64,000 nucleotides of DNA from Hyperoodon ampullatus (GCA_949752795.1 OX457061.1:10056492-10120491), one strand, 5' to 3'; counted from the stretch's first letter, positions 46,735 to 58,195 are shown. Program-made: numbers and translations. The notes: generated by a model not told the origin, from the letters alone.

Positions 46735-48700
46735 TGAATTTTCTTTAAAACAACTATTTATTATAAAAAATTTTCAAACACAAAAACAAAGAAAAAAAAA
46801 TTTCAAACATATACAAAAGTAGAGAGAATGGTGTCATGAACCCCACGTGCCCATCACCCAGCTTCAGCAGTTAGCAATATATGTTTCGTTTTGCGTCATT
46901 TAGACATTCACCTCCCCTCCCCTCCCAGATTATTTTTAAGCAAATCCTAGCTATCATATAATTGCATACCTAAATACTCATGTGTTTGTTTATTTATTTT
47001 TTATTTTATTTTTGGCTGCATTGGGTCTTCGTTGCTGTGTGCAGGCTTTCTCTAGTTGCGGTGAGTGGGGGCTACTCTTCGTTGTGGTGCGTGGGCTTCC
47101 CATTGCGGTGGCTTCTCTTGTTGCGGAGCATGGGCTCTAGGCATGGGGACTTCAGTAGCTGTGGCACGCGGGCTCAGTAGTTGTGGTTCACGGACTCTAG
47201 AGCGCAGGCTCAGTAGTTGTGGTGCATGGGCTTAGTTGCAGCGCACGGGCTTAGTTGCTCCGCGGCATGTGGGATCTTCCCGGACTAGGGCTCAAACCTG
47301 TGTCCCTTGCATTGGCAGGCGGATTCTTAACCACTGCGCCACCAGGGAAGCCCTATGTGTTTTTTAACATGTAATAAGACTGCACTACCACTATCCTCCA
47401 AAAATTAACAGGAATTCTTTACTATTATCAAATATTTTCCTGATTGTCTCAATTTTTTTTTCTTTCTCCGCCCCCCCCCCCCACACTTTGTTTGTTCAGG
47501 TCTAGATCTAAGGTCCACACCTTACTTTTGGGCAATATGTGTCATTTCCTTTTTAATCTATAGATTCTCTTTCACTTTTTATTCTTGTAATTTATTAGTT
47601 GAAGAAACTGGGTCATTTGTCCCGTAGTATTTCCTACATTCTGGCTTTTGCTAATCATCCTCATGGTTACTATGTTCCTCTGTCCTCTTTATTTCCTATA
47701 AACTGGTGGTTAGATCTACAAAATTGCTCAGATTGAAGTTTGATTTTTGGTAAGAACACTGTGTACATGCTGATCTGTATTTCCTATTGCATCATTTTAG
47801 GAAGCATGGAATGTCTTACTGTGTTTTTTGTGACAAGATTGATGGTGGAATCAGGCGTTATCCATCCATTATTAAATTACTCCCATCAGCTTTTCATCTG
47901 ATAGTTTCAGTGGCCATTAATGAGTATCACCTAGATTCATTATTTCATTAAGAGGTGTGAAATAGTGATTTCTAATGTTATCAACTTGTTTTATATAAAG
48001 AACTTTCCCTAATCTATTATTTGGCTATCCTCAGGTATAGTCCCTACAAGAACAGCAGGATAAATGCTTGCTTCTTTACCTTTGTCAGTTGTTTTCAGAA
48101 TGAAGAGTTTGTTCCCTAGCATCCCATGTAGATGACCAATGAGGGTTTTTTTCCCTTTGTATCATTATGCACCCATGGGTTTTTAAGCATAATTTATATT
48201 TTTCAATTCACTGCAGTTATTCTTTTTTATGCTGAAATTGTCCCTTTGTATAGTGAGTCCCTTCACATTTGCTGCTAAGTTCTTTTGACACAATTCCAGT
48301 AATCTTTCATAGTTTCCTTGCTTTCTTGTGTAACAAGATGTTGCAAGTTCATCTTGCACATTTTCTTCCCCAAATCTGGAATCAGCTGTTTTTCCAGGGA
48401 GTCTTGATTCTTTTTAGTGGTAGATGGCATTAAGAGACCACAACTGAGCTCTAGGGGTGCTCACTGGATTGATTTTTGTTTTCCTTGTAGGCCTTTTCAG
48501 GGAGTAGAGCTCAGAAAAAAATAAATTTTTAAAGAGAGAATACATTGTGAGTTAATGCTGATAATTCCAATTCAGACTTAGGAATTTTTACTTTTGATTT
48601 TATGTTTATGTATCCTTTCTCATGCTCAAAATCTTGGTTCCAGAATAGAAATACCAATATTATTATTAACATTATGATTAGTGAAAACAGTTTAAGATTT
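46735..48700 (-). mobile_element. L1 (L1ME-like) 3' region remnant, split by a SINE
   Basis: Reverse L1: CATATACAAAAGTAGAGAGA, GTGCCCATCACCCAGCTTCA, AAATCCTAGCTATCATATAA, TATTTTCCTGATTGTCTC, AACTGGTGGTTAGATCTA and TGCTCACTGGATTGATTTTT. Split by a CHR-2 SINE. It carries a C run at 47469-47482. Confidence 0.85.
46990..47354 (-). mobile_element. Long CHR-2-type SINE inside L1
   Basis: TTTATTTATTTTTTATTTTA to GCCACCAGGGAAGCCCT; ATGTGTTT is repeated at both flanks (46980 and 47355). Confidence 0.92.
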
Positions 48701-49465
48701 TTTTTTGTCTTTTTGATATGTTCTATTAGGGAATGTACAGTCAAATTGCTATATGATAAAGTTACTTAAAATAATTCCTTTTGTAGTTAAACTGCCAACT
48801 AAATATTACACTTAAGTTCATTTTTCATTTTGCTTTTATTTTTAGAGGTTGCACTTTTTCTTTATTAATTACACAAAACATTTACATGGTTGTAAAGTTA
48901 AATACATAAAACAAGGTAAACCAGAGAAATCTAGCCTCATTCCTTGTCTTCTACTCTTTTAGATAGTCATTTTAAAAAAGGTTTTGGCTTTTCTGTCCAC
49001 TTACAAATATATATAAGCATATTTACATTCATATCCCCCTCTTTTTAAATTAAAGATAGCATAATACACACTATTTTATGCAACCCATTTTTCATTTAGC
49101 AACATATCCTGAGAATTACTCTGGAGCAATACATAGAGATAGGTTTCATGATGTGGTTGTACCATAGTTTAGCCAACCAGTCCCTTGTTGAGGGATATTT
49201 GAGAGTTTTCAGGATTTTGCTGTTGCAAATGGGACTGCAGTGGAAAGTGTCATGCATATTAGTTTTGTTTTGTTTTGGTTTTTTTTGCCAGTGTCTCTAG
49301 GATCAGAATCCTGAAAGTGGTATTGTTGGGCCAAGGGGTAAATATATGGTTTTCTTTGACATTGTTACATTCCCCTTTATTGAGATTTTGCTGTTTTGCA
49401 TTCCCTCTAGTAATGTGTCGAGTGTCTATTTCCTGATAGAAGTGGAGTGGTATCATAGTATAGTT

Positions 49466-49984
49466 TTTTTTTTTAATATATGTATTTATTTATTTATGGC
49501 TGTGTTGGGTCTTCGTTGCTGTGCGTGGGCTTTCTCTAGTTGCGGTGAGCCGGGGCTACTCTTCGTTGCGGTGTGCGGGCTTCTCATTGTGGTGGCTTCT
49601 CTTGTTGCGGAGCCCGGGCTCTAGGTGTGCGGGCTTCAGTAGTTGTGGCACACAGGCTCAATAGTTGTGGCTCATGGGCTCTAGAGTGCAGGCTCAGTAG
49701 TTGTGGCGCACAGGCTTATTTGCTCCGTGGCATGTGGGATCTTCCCGGACCAGGGCTTGAACCTGTGTCCCCTGCATTGGCAGGCAGATTCTTTTTTTTT
49801 TTTTTTTTTGCGGTACTCGGGCCTTTCACTGCTGCGGCCCCTCCCGCTGCGGAGCACAGGCTCCGGATGCGCAGGCTCAGCGGCCATGGCACATGGACCC
49901 AACCGCTCCGCGGCATGTGGGATCCTCCCGGAAGGGAAGCCCGCCAGGCAGATTCTTAACCACTGTGCCACCAGGGAAGTCCCT
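49466..49984 (-). mobile_element. Long CHR-2-type SINE carrying a nested SINE
   Basis: The outer copy has target duplication ATCATAGTATAGTTTT (left) and CTCGTAGTATAGTTTT (right). It is interrupted at CAGGCAGATTCTT by a short SINE and resumes TTAACCACTGTGCCACCAGG. Confidence 0.93.
49793..49944 (-). mobile_element. Short CHR-like SINE nested in a CHR-2 SINE, internally deleted
   Basis: T tract, GCGGTACTCGGGCC to GATCCTCCCGGAAGGGAAGC. The target duplication AGGCAGATTCTT lies on both sides. About 60 bases of the usual tRNA-like head are missing between CCCGG and AGGGAAGCCC. Confidence 0.9.
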
Positions 49985-50063
49985 CGTAGTATAGTTTTAA
50001 ATTGCATATTTCTTATTATGAAATGTGGTTGAACATCTTTCCATTTGTTTAAGAGCTATTTGA

Positions 50064-50272
50064 GGGGCTTCTCTGGTGGCGCAGTGGTTGAGAGTCCGCC
50101 TGCCGATGCAGGGGACGTGAGTTTGTGCCCCAGTCCGGGAAGATCCCACATGCCGCGGAGCGGCTGGGCCCGTGAGCCATGGCCACTGAGCCTGCGTGTC
50201 CGGATCCTGTGTTCCGCAGCGGAGAGGCCACAACAGTGAGAGACCCGCATACCGCCAAAAAAAAAAAAAAAA
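50064..50272 (+). mobile_element. Short CHR-like SINE
   Basis: Forward copy GGGGCTTCTCTGGTGGCGCA to the A tail. AGCTATTTGA (50054-50063) and AGCGATTTGA (50273-50282) flank it. Confidence 0.92.
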
Positions 50273-50393
50273 AGCGATTTGAATTTCTTTTTCTGTGGAT
50301 ATTATATATTTCTTGTCCATTTTTCTATTGGGTTGTTGGTCAGTGTCTTCTCTACTTTGAGAATCTTTATATATTAGGAAGTTTTTATTTTTA

Positions 50394-50620
50394 TTTATTA
50401 TTATTATTTTCTGCGGTACTCGGGCCTCTCACTACTCGGGCCTCTCACTGCTGCGGCCTCTCCCGTTGCGGAGCACAGGCTCCGGACGCGCAGGCTCAGC
50501 GGCCATGGCTCACGGGCCCAGCCGCTCCGTGGCATGTGGGATCTTCCCGAACCGGGGCACGAACCCGTGTCCCCTGCATCGGTAGGCGGACTCTCAACCA
50601 CTGCGCCACCAGGGAAGCCC
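50394..50620 (-). mobile_element. Short CHR-like SINE with internal 16-bp duplication
   Basis: Exact 18-bp target duplication AGGAAGTTTTTATTTTTA at 50376-50393 and 50621-50638. Inside, TACTCGGGCCTCTCAC is present twice in a row. Confidence 0.94.
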
Positions 50621-50682
50621 AGGAAGTTTTTATTTTTATGTCATCAGATTTATCAATTTTCTTCTTATTCTGAAGTTTATAA

Positions 50683-50828
50683 CTTTTTTTTTTCTTTTTA
50701 AAAATTTAAAAAATTTTTTGGCTGCACCAGGCAGCATGCAGGAGCTTAGTTTCCTGACCAGGGGTCGAACCCGTGCCCCCTGCAGTGAAAGCGTGGAGTC
50801 TTAACCACTGTATCACCAGGGAAGTCCC
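50683..50828 (-). mobile_element. CHR-type SINE (older, short)
   Basis: T-rich tail, TTTGGCTGCACCAGGCAGC, to ATCACCAGGGAAGTCCC; TATAACTT repeats at both sides. Confidence 0.88.
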
Positions 50829-50849
50829 TATAACTTGTATTTTAAAAGA

Positions 50850-52430
50850 CTCATTGGCTGCTGTGTTGGGAAGAGACAGTGGTCTGGTTGGGGTGGGGGA
50901 GGCAAGGGTGGAAAGAAGACCAGTTTGAAGGTGGTGGTAATAATCCAGCTTTGGTAGCTATAGGTGGTTCTGGATATCTTCTTAAGTTTCTGTTGATGAA
51001 TAGGATGTGCGAGAAAGAGAAAAGTAGAATGACACCCAAGTTTTTTGCCTAGCCAAATTGAGTTGCCATTAACTGAGAAGAAAATTGTGGGAGGGGCGGG
51101 TTTGTGGGGAAGATCAAGAGTTTGGTTACGGACATGTAAAGTTTGAGATACCTATTGGACATCCAAGTGGAGGTGCGAAATATGAAGTTGAATCTATAAT
51201 TTTAGGGAGTCTTTAGGAATAATCATTTAGAAGTTATCAGCATACAGAAGATATTTATTTAGGTTTTCCCTTATTTATTTTTTTATTGAGGTATGCTGTA
51301 CATATATTGAAATGTATAGGTATTAAATGTACAGTTTGATGACTTTTGCCAAACACACACCTGTGTAACTAGCATTCCAGTCAAGTATACAGCATTTCTA
51401 TACCTCAGAAAAGTTCCCTTGTGCCTCTTTCTAGTTAGTCTCCTCCCCAAAGGCAATCATTGTTCTGATTTGTATCACTGCAATTTAGTTTTGCCTCTTG
51501 TAAAATGGTATTTACCTATTTATTTTATTTTATTGGCCCTGCCATGCAGCTTGCAGGATCTTAGTTCCTCAACCAGGGACTGAACCCTGGCCCCCGGCAG
51601 TGAAAGCCCGGATTCCTAACCACTGGACCACCAGGGAATTCCCTAAAGTGGTATATAAAGTCATAAGGCTGGATGAGATCACTGAGGGAGTGAATGTAGA
51701 TAAAGAAAAGGCCCAAACACTATGCCTTGGGGAATGCCAAAGATTTGAGGGAAAAAGGAGGAAGAATCAGCAAGGAGACTGAGAAGGAGTAGCCTGGACA
51801 GCAAGTGAAGAAAAGGATTCCAAAAAGGAAGGAGTGAAATGTCAACTGCTACCAAGAGGTCTTGTAAGATGAGGATTAAAAATTGACCAGTAGATTTAGC
51901 AACAGGGGAACCATTGGTGACTTCATTGAAAGCTGCTTTGATGAAGTGGTGGAGCCTGAATGCCTGATTGGAGTGGGTTTGTGTGAATGGGAGGAGAAAA
52001 ATTAGACAGCAAGAATATAGACAACCATTTTGAGGAGCAGAAAAATAGGGTAGTAACTGGGTGGGAGTATGGAAGTACAGGAGAATTTTTTTTTTTTTTA
52101 ATGAGTAGTATTTCAGTATCTATACGCTGATGAGACTAACCCAATAAGAGGGAAAAATTGAAAATGGAAGCGAGATGGAAGAGAATTGCTTGATTGATGC
52201 CCTTGCTTCGGCAAAAGTGGATGGAATCTAGTGCACAAAGGAGGGGCTGATCTGATAGGGGCATAGGCAGTTCATCCATGTTGTGATGGGAGGGAAGGCA
52301 GGAGGAAGTGCAGGTGAGAGCGTGCAAAAGTTCTCTTTTGGTTGTTTCTGTTTCTCTGTGATGTAGGAAGCAAAAGAGGAAGTGGGAAAATGTCACAGGT
52401 TGAGGAGAGAGGTCTAAGTGTGAATTAGTC
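50850..52430 (-). mobile_element. L2 remnant, interrupted by L1 and a SINE
   Basis: GGTGGTGGTAATAATCCAGC, GGACATCCAAGTGGAGGTGC, then after the interruption CCTTGGGGAATGCCAAAG, AAGGAGACTGAGAAGGAGTA and ACTGCTACCAAGAGGTC form the reverse L2 order. L1-like sequence (about 51265-51510) and a CHR SINE are embedded. Confidence 0.78.
51511..51642 (-). mobile_element. CHR-type SINE (older, short)
   Basis: TTTATTTTATTTTATTGGCC to CCACCAGGGAATTCCC; TAAAATGGTAT and TAAAGTGGTAT flank it. Confidence 0.9.
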
Positions 52431-52479
52431 TGAGAATGGAAGAGTTAATATATCATCACTTCACACTTAACCCTACTGA

Positions 52480-52620
52480 TAACAGTAGAGTGACTTGGAT
52501 AAGTGACTTATGTTTGCTACACCTCAGTTTCTTCATGGAGCTATTGGTAACCTGTCTTTCAGGATCATTGTGAGGACAGGGTGAGAAGACACCTGGCATG
52601 GTTCCTGGCCCCTAGTAGGT
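52480..52620 (+). mobile_element. MIR SINE remnant
   Basis: GACTTGGATAAGTGACTTAT, CACCTCAGTTTCTTCATGGA and CATTGTGAGGACAGGGTGAG in forward MIR order. Confidence 0.7.
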
Positions 52621-53384
52621 TTTTTGTTTTTGCTTTTTCCTCGTAGGTATTTAATAAAGGATTATTCTTTTCCAAAGTGTAGCAATAAAATTATTGATAG
52701 AGTACAGGTAGAATAGTACTTCCAATATTTAAAATACCACTTCAATAGTAATCTAAAACTTTCTCAAATGTGCATTAATCTGTTGGTATTAACATATTAA
52801 TCTGTTGATTACATGTACTTATATATTCAGAATCTGGATTGGTTAGTCAAGTGCCACATTTAAAAAAAGAATTAGATCCTTTTCTCCTGGTTTGCCACTT
52901 AAATCTATAAGGACTCGTTTGATAAAGTTCCCCCACTGGTTTGTTGAAAATAATTTTGTTACCTTTTTAAAAAGTTCTAAGTGACTATTTCACAATTATG
53001 TTTGATCTCAGTTCAAGTTGGCTATGCTCAAGAATGGAATGGGTTGAACTTATTTATTGCACATTTTAAGATCTACGATTGATTCATTTAAAGTGTTATA
53101 AAGTATGGAAATTTTCTAACATCACAAAATAAAAAGTATAATGAACCCCCATGTACTTATCATCCAGCTATCACCTTAAATGACATTCAGATTAATATAG
53201 AGAATGAAATGATCTTTGAGAAGATATGGAACTAACTTGTCTTGGTTCACTAATGAATAAGTGCTGAAGGTTTTGATTTAATAACTTAATCTGAATTCCT
53301 TCAATCATTATTTTATTCATTGATTCATGCAACAAAATTTACTGAAGGTCTACTTTGTTCATTAGTGCCTAATGGCTAAGAGCC

Positions 53385-53570
53385 ATGGCTGGGTGCAAAT
53401 CTGAGCCCTGCTACTTACTGGCTATGTGGCCTAGGGCTAATCAAAATATTCTACGCTTCAGTCTCCAGTTGACAGAATTGAGATGATGCAAATATCTACC
53501 TCCTAAGCTTGTTATGAGGATTAGATGAGATACATTGGTTTGCTCAGTAAGTGTTAGCTATTATTATTAA
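53385..53570 (+). mobile_element. MIR SINE remnant
   Basis: ATGGCTGGGTGCAAATCTGA, TACTTACTGGCTATGTGGCC and GTTATGAGGATTAGATGAGA follow forward MIR. Confidence 0.75.
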
Positions 53571-54106
53571 AAATACTTTCTCCTTTTCCTCCTCCTCATC
53601 TTTGTCATCCAGATTGTGTGCTAGGTGTCATTGGAAAGTGTGAGAGGATTAAGAGGTGGACCTTGACCTTGAAGAACTAGAACTTCAAAATCACATATTA
53701 GAGCCAGGAGAGATCTTCAAGATAATCTGGTTTGACAAGTCCAGAGAGGTTTAGTGAATGGTCCAGTATCACATATCTGTCTGTTAGTGGCAAAGCCAGG
53801 CTGAATCTCAGGTCTCACAGCTGTGAGTGCTCTTACAAAATGGCTGTTCTGTTGGCTTGTCTGACCTCTGCCCCCTTCCTTAAACCCTAGTCTTTCTAAG
53901 TTGACAAACCTGACCTGTGTGTTTTTCAGTGCTCCGCTCTTTCAGTGCACAGACATATATGTGAGACTTTTTGCACATATCTGACCTAAACATGTCTTGG
54001 ACACTCCCTCCTCAAGATTCCAAGGAAGAGTTTTTAGGGAAGGTGGACAGGCTATCTCTCTGTGTTGTAATCACAAAGATGTTTTTATCTTCCTCTTGTA
54101 TCACAG

Positions 54107-54255
54107 CCCAGGAGTTAAAGTCACTATTTGAAAAAAAGTCGCTCAAAGAGAAACCTCCACATTCTGGAAAGCAGTCAATATTATCTGTACGCCTGGAGCA
54201 GTGTCCTCTGCAGCTGAATAACCCCTTTAATGAGTATTCCAAATTTGATGGCAAG
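54107..54255 (+). CDS. MAPKAP1: SIN1 coding exon 4, residues 117-166 (start of CRIM domain)
   Basis: A long pyrimidine tract and TCACAG precede CC-CAG-GAG (Ala117-Gln-Glu). The exon reads through [13 protein letters not shown] and [18 protein letters not shown] to KFDGK and ends at AAG|GTAAGT, a near-ideal donor in phase 0. At 149 nt it completes codon 117 and adds 49 codons. The end corresponds to the beginning of CRIM, the conserved domain that binds AGC-kinase substrates. Residue 135 is His here (CCA-CAT-TCT); from memory the human protein has Ile at that place. The open frame that starts at 53971 and runs past 54255 only overlaps this exon by chance and is not a separate gene. Confidence 0.96.
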
Positions 54256-54489
54256 GTAAGTAAACGTGAAACTATCCCTTTAGGTAGAACCTCAGTTGGA
54301 TGGAATTATTGTTGGTTATTATTCTTATTCTTATTAGATTTAGATTTAGGGTTTCAAAAGGGACTCAGTAAATATAGAATGTCACTCACATTTCCGAAGA
54401 CTGAGGGTGTAAAAAGGTCTGGATTTGGGCTTAATGTGGTTTCCACAGTAATATGTTTGGGAGGATGAAAACAAAAACAGTCTGGAGAT

Positions 54490-54531
54490 ACGTGTGTGTG
54501 CGTGTGTGTGTATGTGTGTGTGTGTGTGTGT
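54490..54531. repeat. (TG)n microsatellite
   Basis: CGTGTGTGTG blocks followed by an uninterrupted TG run, about 42 bases, 235 bp after exon 4. Likely length-polymorphic. Confidence 0.93.
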
Positions 54532-54879
54532 TCCTGTTTTATCTCCTAAGTGTTTCTCTCCTAAGGTTTGGGTTAGTTGGGCTGTGATTAATCAAGGTCT
54601 GACTGTTTGGAAAGCCATGAAAGTGGTTCTGGGAGACAGTTTGGGTTGTCTTGTCTGATTCTTGATTATAACTCCAGAAATTGTAGAGGTGAGAGCTTCA
54701 TTTCAGAATTCTAAGACATTGCTTTGTATGTCAGTGTTTTATTGAATCTTGTTTGACACTTGCTATGCAGGATGACTTAATTTTTTCCTGTTTGTTCTGA
54801 CAATTTGCAGTTGCTAAATTAAAGTGTGTTTGTTTTCCTTTTAGAAAAATGGCCACTATTTTAGGTGGAATATAGTTCT

Positions 54880-56500
54880 ATCAATACATGCAGCACCTTC
54901 TCTTCCCCATTCCCTGCCATTCTTTGTCTCTGTGCTGAGCTGAGCTGGGTTTCTTTCAGGACAGTAGCAGTTGATTTTTATATTTATTGCCATTATGTTT
55001 GCTGTCTGGCAGTGGCGTGGGCGTGCTGAGTGATAGCTTGTTGCCTGGAGGGATTGTGTACAATTTGTCTTATTTCAACACCATTGCAATTAATAAACAT
55101 ACAGCTCTTTGCTTATGTTTGCACTTTTTATAATCAAGTCCTGGTTATATGCTGGTTCTGTCAGTTGTCTTCTTTGAGCAAGGAGATGTTTTTTCTTTGA
55201 AACACTTTCACCTCACACAATTCAGCATGTTTCCATTGGTTTAAGTAAGCATATATGGACATTGGCACGTGAGGTTATTGATGTTGGCGGGGAAGGAGAA
55301 CAAAAACTAGAAACAAAATGCATAAATAGCATAAAATCCTAATATGCTCAGGAGTTTTCTCCAAAAAACATAAGAAAGTACTTCCAGTAAATTAGAGATT
55401 GTATCCTGTGAAGAGCTGCTCTTCAGCCTGCCCCTGCCACCTTTTCCTGTTTCTTCTTGTGGAATGCAGCAAAGAGAAGGAAGGGTCCCCCTAGGGGACA
55501 GGAATGTCAGCCTCTGGAAACTAGTGAGTTGGACTGTAGGGGATTTTTTTCTTAACTACTACAATCGATTCGTTTAGATATGTGAGATGTTATTATTGGG
55601 ATTAGGTTACATGGCTAGAATTTATTTGCTTCCATTGCCTATCATCTCATTGTTTGAGGATGCAGTTAATTGCTGGAGTAATTAGTATTTGATAATGCTG
55701 TGATGCCAGCAAAGTAGCACAGATCTTTTAAAATACTATATCTAGAATTTTCATTATACTATTAGATTTTATTATAAATTACTTAGAATTTGGATTTGTT
55801 AGAACCCTGCTTGTTATATATACCTAACTTGAAATTAAAAAATAAAATAAAGAAGCCATTTCCTCAGTCACAAAGGAATTATTTTTGCTAGATATGTGTT
55901 TACACTTATGACTCTCGATGTTTTTCTCATATCAAGTCTATTTGTAATCAGCAAAGGATGTGAGCATGGCCCAGTCACCATTGCACAATTGATTAAGAAA
56001 GATTTATATATCGATAAGTCTATCTTGTGACGCAGTGCTATTTTTTTTATTATCCTACATATTACAATTGCTAAAACACAATTAAACCCTTGTTCTCATC
56101 TATTATTTAATATTGATGCATTTGGCAGATGTGTAATGAAAGTGGCTAATATTTGAAGGATATTGTATTGTACATATTAAATTAGTCTATCTTTGTGAAA
56201 TGCATCAATATGATATTCAATGACATCTCAATGATTAATAGAGAATTATACTTGAGTCAAGCCTTTTCGTAACCTAGAAATTAAAATGACTATTCAAATA
56301 ACACCTCAAAATGATGAAATTAGCATTTTGTGATTGCATAATAATGGGATTGTAGTAGTTATAACAGCACCATGGCTGCCTCGAGAGTTAAGATCATGTC
56401 AACCCCTTGATAATAAAGCCTTTTCTGTGAGAGTCGACTTTAATAATTTCCAGATTGATTCTTCCCATAAATCATTTGACGTTCAGCACTAAATTTTTGT
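54880..56500. promoter_or_regulatory. Candidate conserved non-coding block in intron 4
   Basis: No transposon is recognisable. The AT-rich sequence is full of homeodomain/PBX-like motifs, for example ATTGATTAAG near 55990, ATCGATAAG, TGCATCAATATG and ATGATTAATAG. It carries no splice or coding pattern. The absence of repeats and the motif density suggest constraint, but this is inference. Confidence 0.35.
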
Positions 56501-57859
56501 TACTGTTGTAACTTAGAATTATTTTATTTTTATTCAGCTCATATTTAAGAAGTGAAATGAGTGTCCTGTTTTAATGATTCACCATCTTGTCATTGAACTC
56601 CCTGTTTCTTGCCTCAAATATAAGAGTTTCTCATGTGTTTTGATAGTTCCCCTCCCCCCCTTTTTTTTTGCAAAGGTTTGTTAAAGCCACTAAAATATGT
56701 GGTTCTTTCCACTACAAATATTCACAATGCTTTTCTTGGGAATAACGCTTGCCTTATTTACATAATTAACTGAGTTGCTTAGGTCTCTTGGGCAAATGGT
56801 ACATAATTGGGGAGAGAAGGGGACAGGGAAGAGTTTGGGGTCTAATTAAATATGCTAAAAAACTACTTAATTATCTATTTCCTCAAGAGACTAACTGCTG
56901 TGAAATCCTCCTTATGATTAAACTAGCATTGGTTTTGAAAAAAGGATTTTGTTTTTGGTGTGGCTTTACAGTTACGTTGTAAGTAAGCAGGCTTCTTTAA
57001 GGATTTGTGCAAACTGAATTGTTGGTTTTAGTGATTCTAAGGGTAAGCATCTCTTAGGTATTGTACTAAATTAAAGCGAATACTTTCAAATAGTTTTTGG
57101 TTCCTGTAGCTGGTTAATAATTTGATTTTATTTTTAAACTGTGGTTGGTTAATAATTTCTTGAAGGCATGTAGTCGAGAGAGAAAGGTCGTACTTAGGTA
57201 TATGCTTTATTGTAATTTTTACAGTTTTTTTATCAGGTTTATTACTGTGTTTATATTATCTTTTTGGCAGATTGGCAATGCTATCCGTGACTGTTTTAGA
57301 TTCATAGGTTATTAATAACTCTGTTTACTGATCATTTGAAAAAAGACCAGGACAGATTGCAAGTGGTTTTAGGGAATGCTCAGCCGGACAAGGCAAAACC
57401 AGGCTCAGCCATCTGCCTAAAATTCTTTGGGCTTGTTAAAAACAGGACTTCTGAATAGCTTCATTAACAAAACCAACCTCTGTTTTAGAGGTGAGACAAT
57501 AAGAATATTCTTGTGCCAGTCCTTCTGATCTCACTGAAAGTGGGAAATGTTGGATGTGACAGGGAGTTGCTGTGAAGCGATGAAGGAGTGACAGGCAGTA
57601 AACATTCAGCACTGATTTAAGTGCCCCTGAATATGTGGATTTCTGCCCTGTCTCTCCACCTTTTTCAAAAGAGGTCTTATTTTAGAAAGTATCTAGCCCT
57701 TTTCCCATGCCTTATCACTTGAGAAGCTTTAGCTAGTACATAGTCATCACTGTTTTGGTTAAACTTCGTTTACAGATATTATCATCATCAGTACACCCTT
57801 AGGAGTTCAGATACCCGTCTCCTGTCAATCCAGTTACTAACAAAGAAATGGTGCTGATT

Positions 57860-58195
57860 ATCAGTTGTGTCACCTCAGTCAGGTTTTTCACCTCACTAAA
57901 CCTCAGTTTCTTTACCTATGCAAAGAAATGAAGAGTTCCTTCCTAACAAAGCTGATGAGATCATCAAATAGGATAAAGCACCTAGCATGGGGAGAGGCAG
58001 TATAATTTAGTTTGTAAGCAGACCTATTTTGTAGTAAGGTCTGAGTTTAAGTCCTAATTCCACCACTTAGTGGTATGACTTCAGGCTAGTTACTTAACCT
58101 CATGAAGCTGCAGTCCTCGTATGTGGAATGAGATGGTGGTAGTGTGTCTTCCTGGTGAGTATTGAGATATAGCACATAGGAAGTGCTCAGCAAAG
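57860..58195 (+). mobile_element. Two adjacent MIR SINE remnants
   Basis: CACCTCACTAAACCTCAGTT starts the first pattern. From about 57990, GGCAGTATAATTTAGTTTGT, GTCTGAGTTTAAGTCC and CAGGCTAGTTACTTAACCTC start a second. Both read forward. Confidence 0.7.

Larger units (their letters stand above)
48850..50690 (-). mobile_element. L1 remnant broken into pieces by SINEs
   Basis: Pieces such as TTTACATGGTTGTAAAGTTA, ATGATGTGGTTGTACCATAG, TTGCAAATGGGACTGCAGTG, TGAAATGTGGTTGAACATCT and TCTATTGGGTTGTTGGTCAG are colinear reverse L1 sequence. They surround the SINEs at 49466-49984, 50064-50272, 50394-50620 and 50683-50828. Confidence 0.85.
42535..54106 (+). other. MAPKAP1: MAPKAP1 intron 3
   Basis: An 11.6-kb intron from GTAAAT to CACAG. 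The first 3.6 kb has only old MIR, MER5 and L2 fragments. The part from 46.1 to 52.4 kb is a stack of L2, L1 and eight SINEs, one inside another. 52.6-53.4 kb is unique and AT-rich, and 53.4-53.85 kb holds MIR-like fragments. Confidence 0.9.

Noticed and set aside
53971..54468. 165-residue open frame overlapping exon 4
   Set aside because: Only 54107-54255 is SIN1. The parts before and after are intron readings across clear splice sites.
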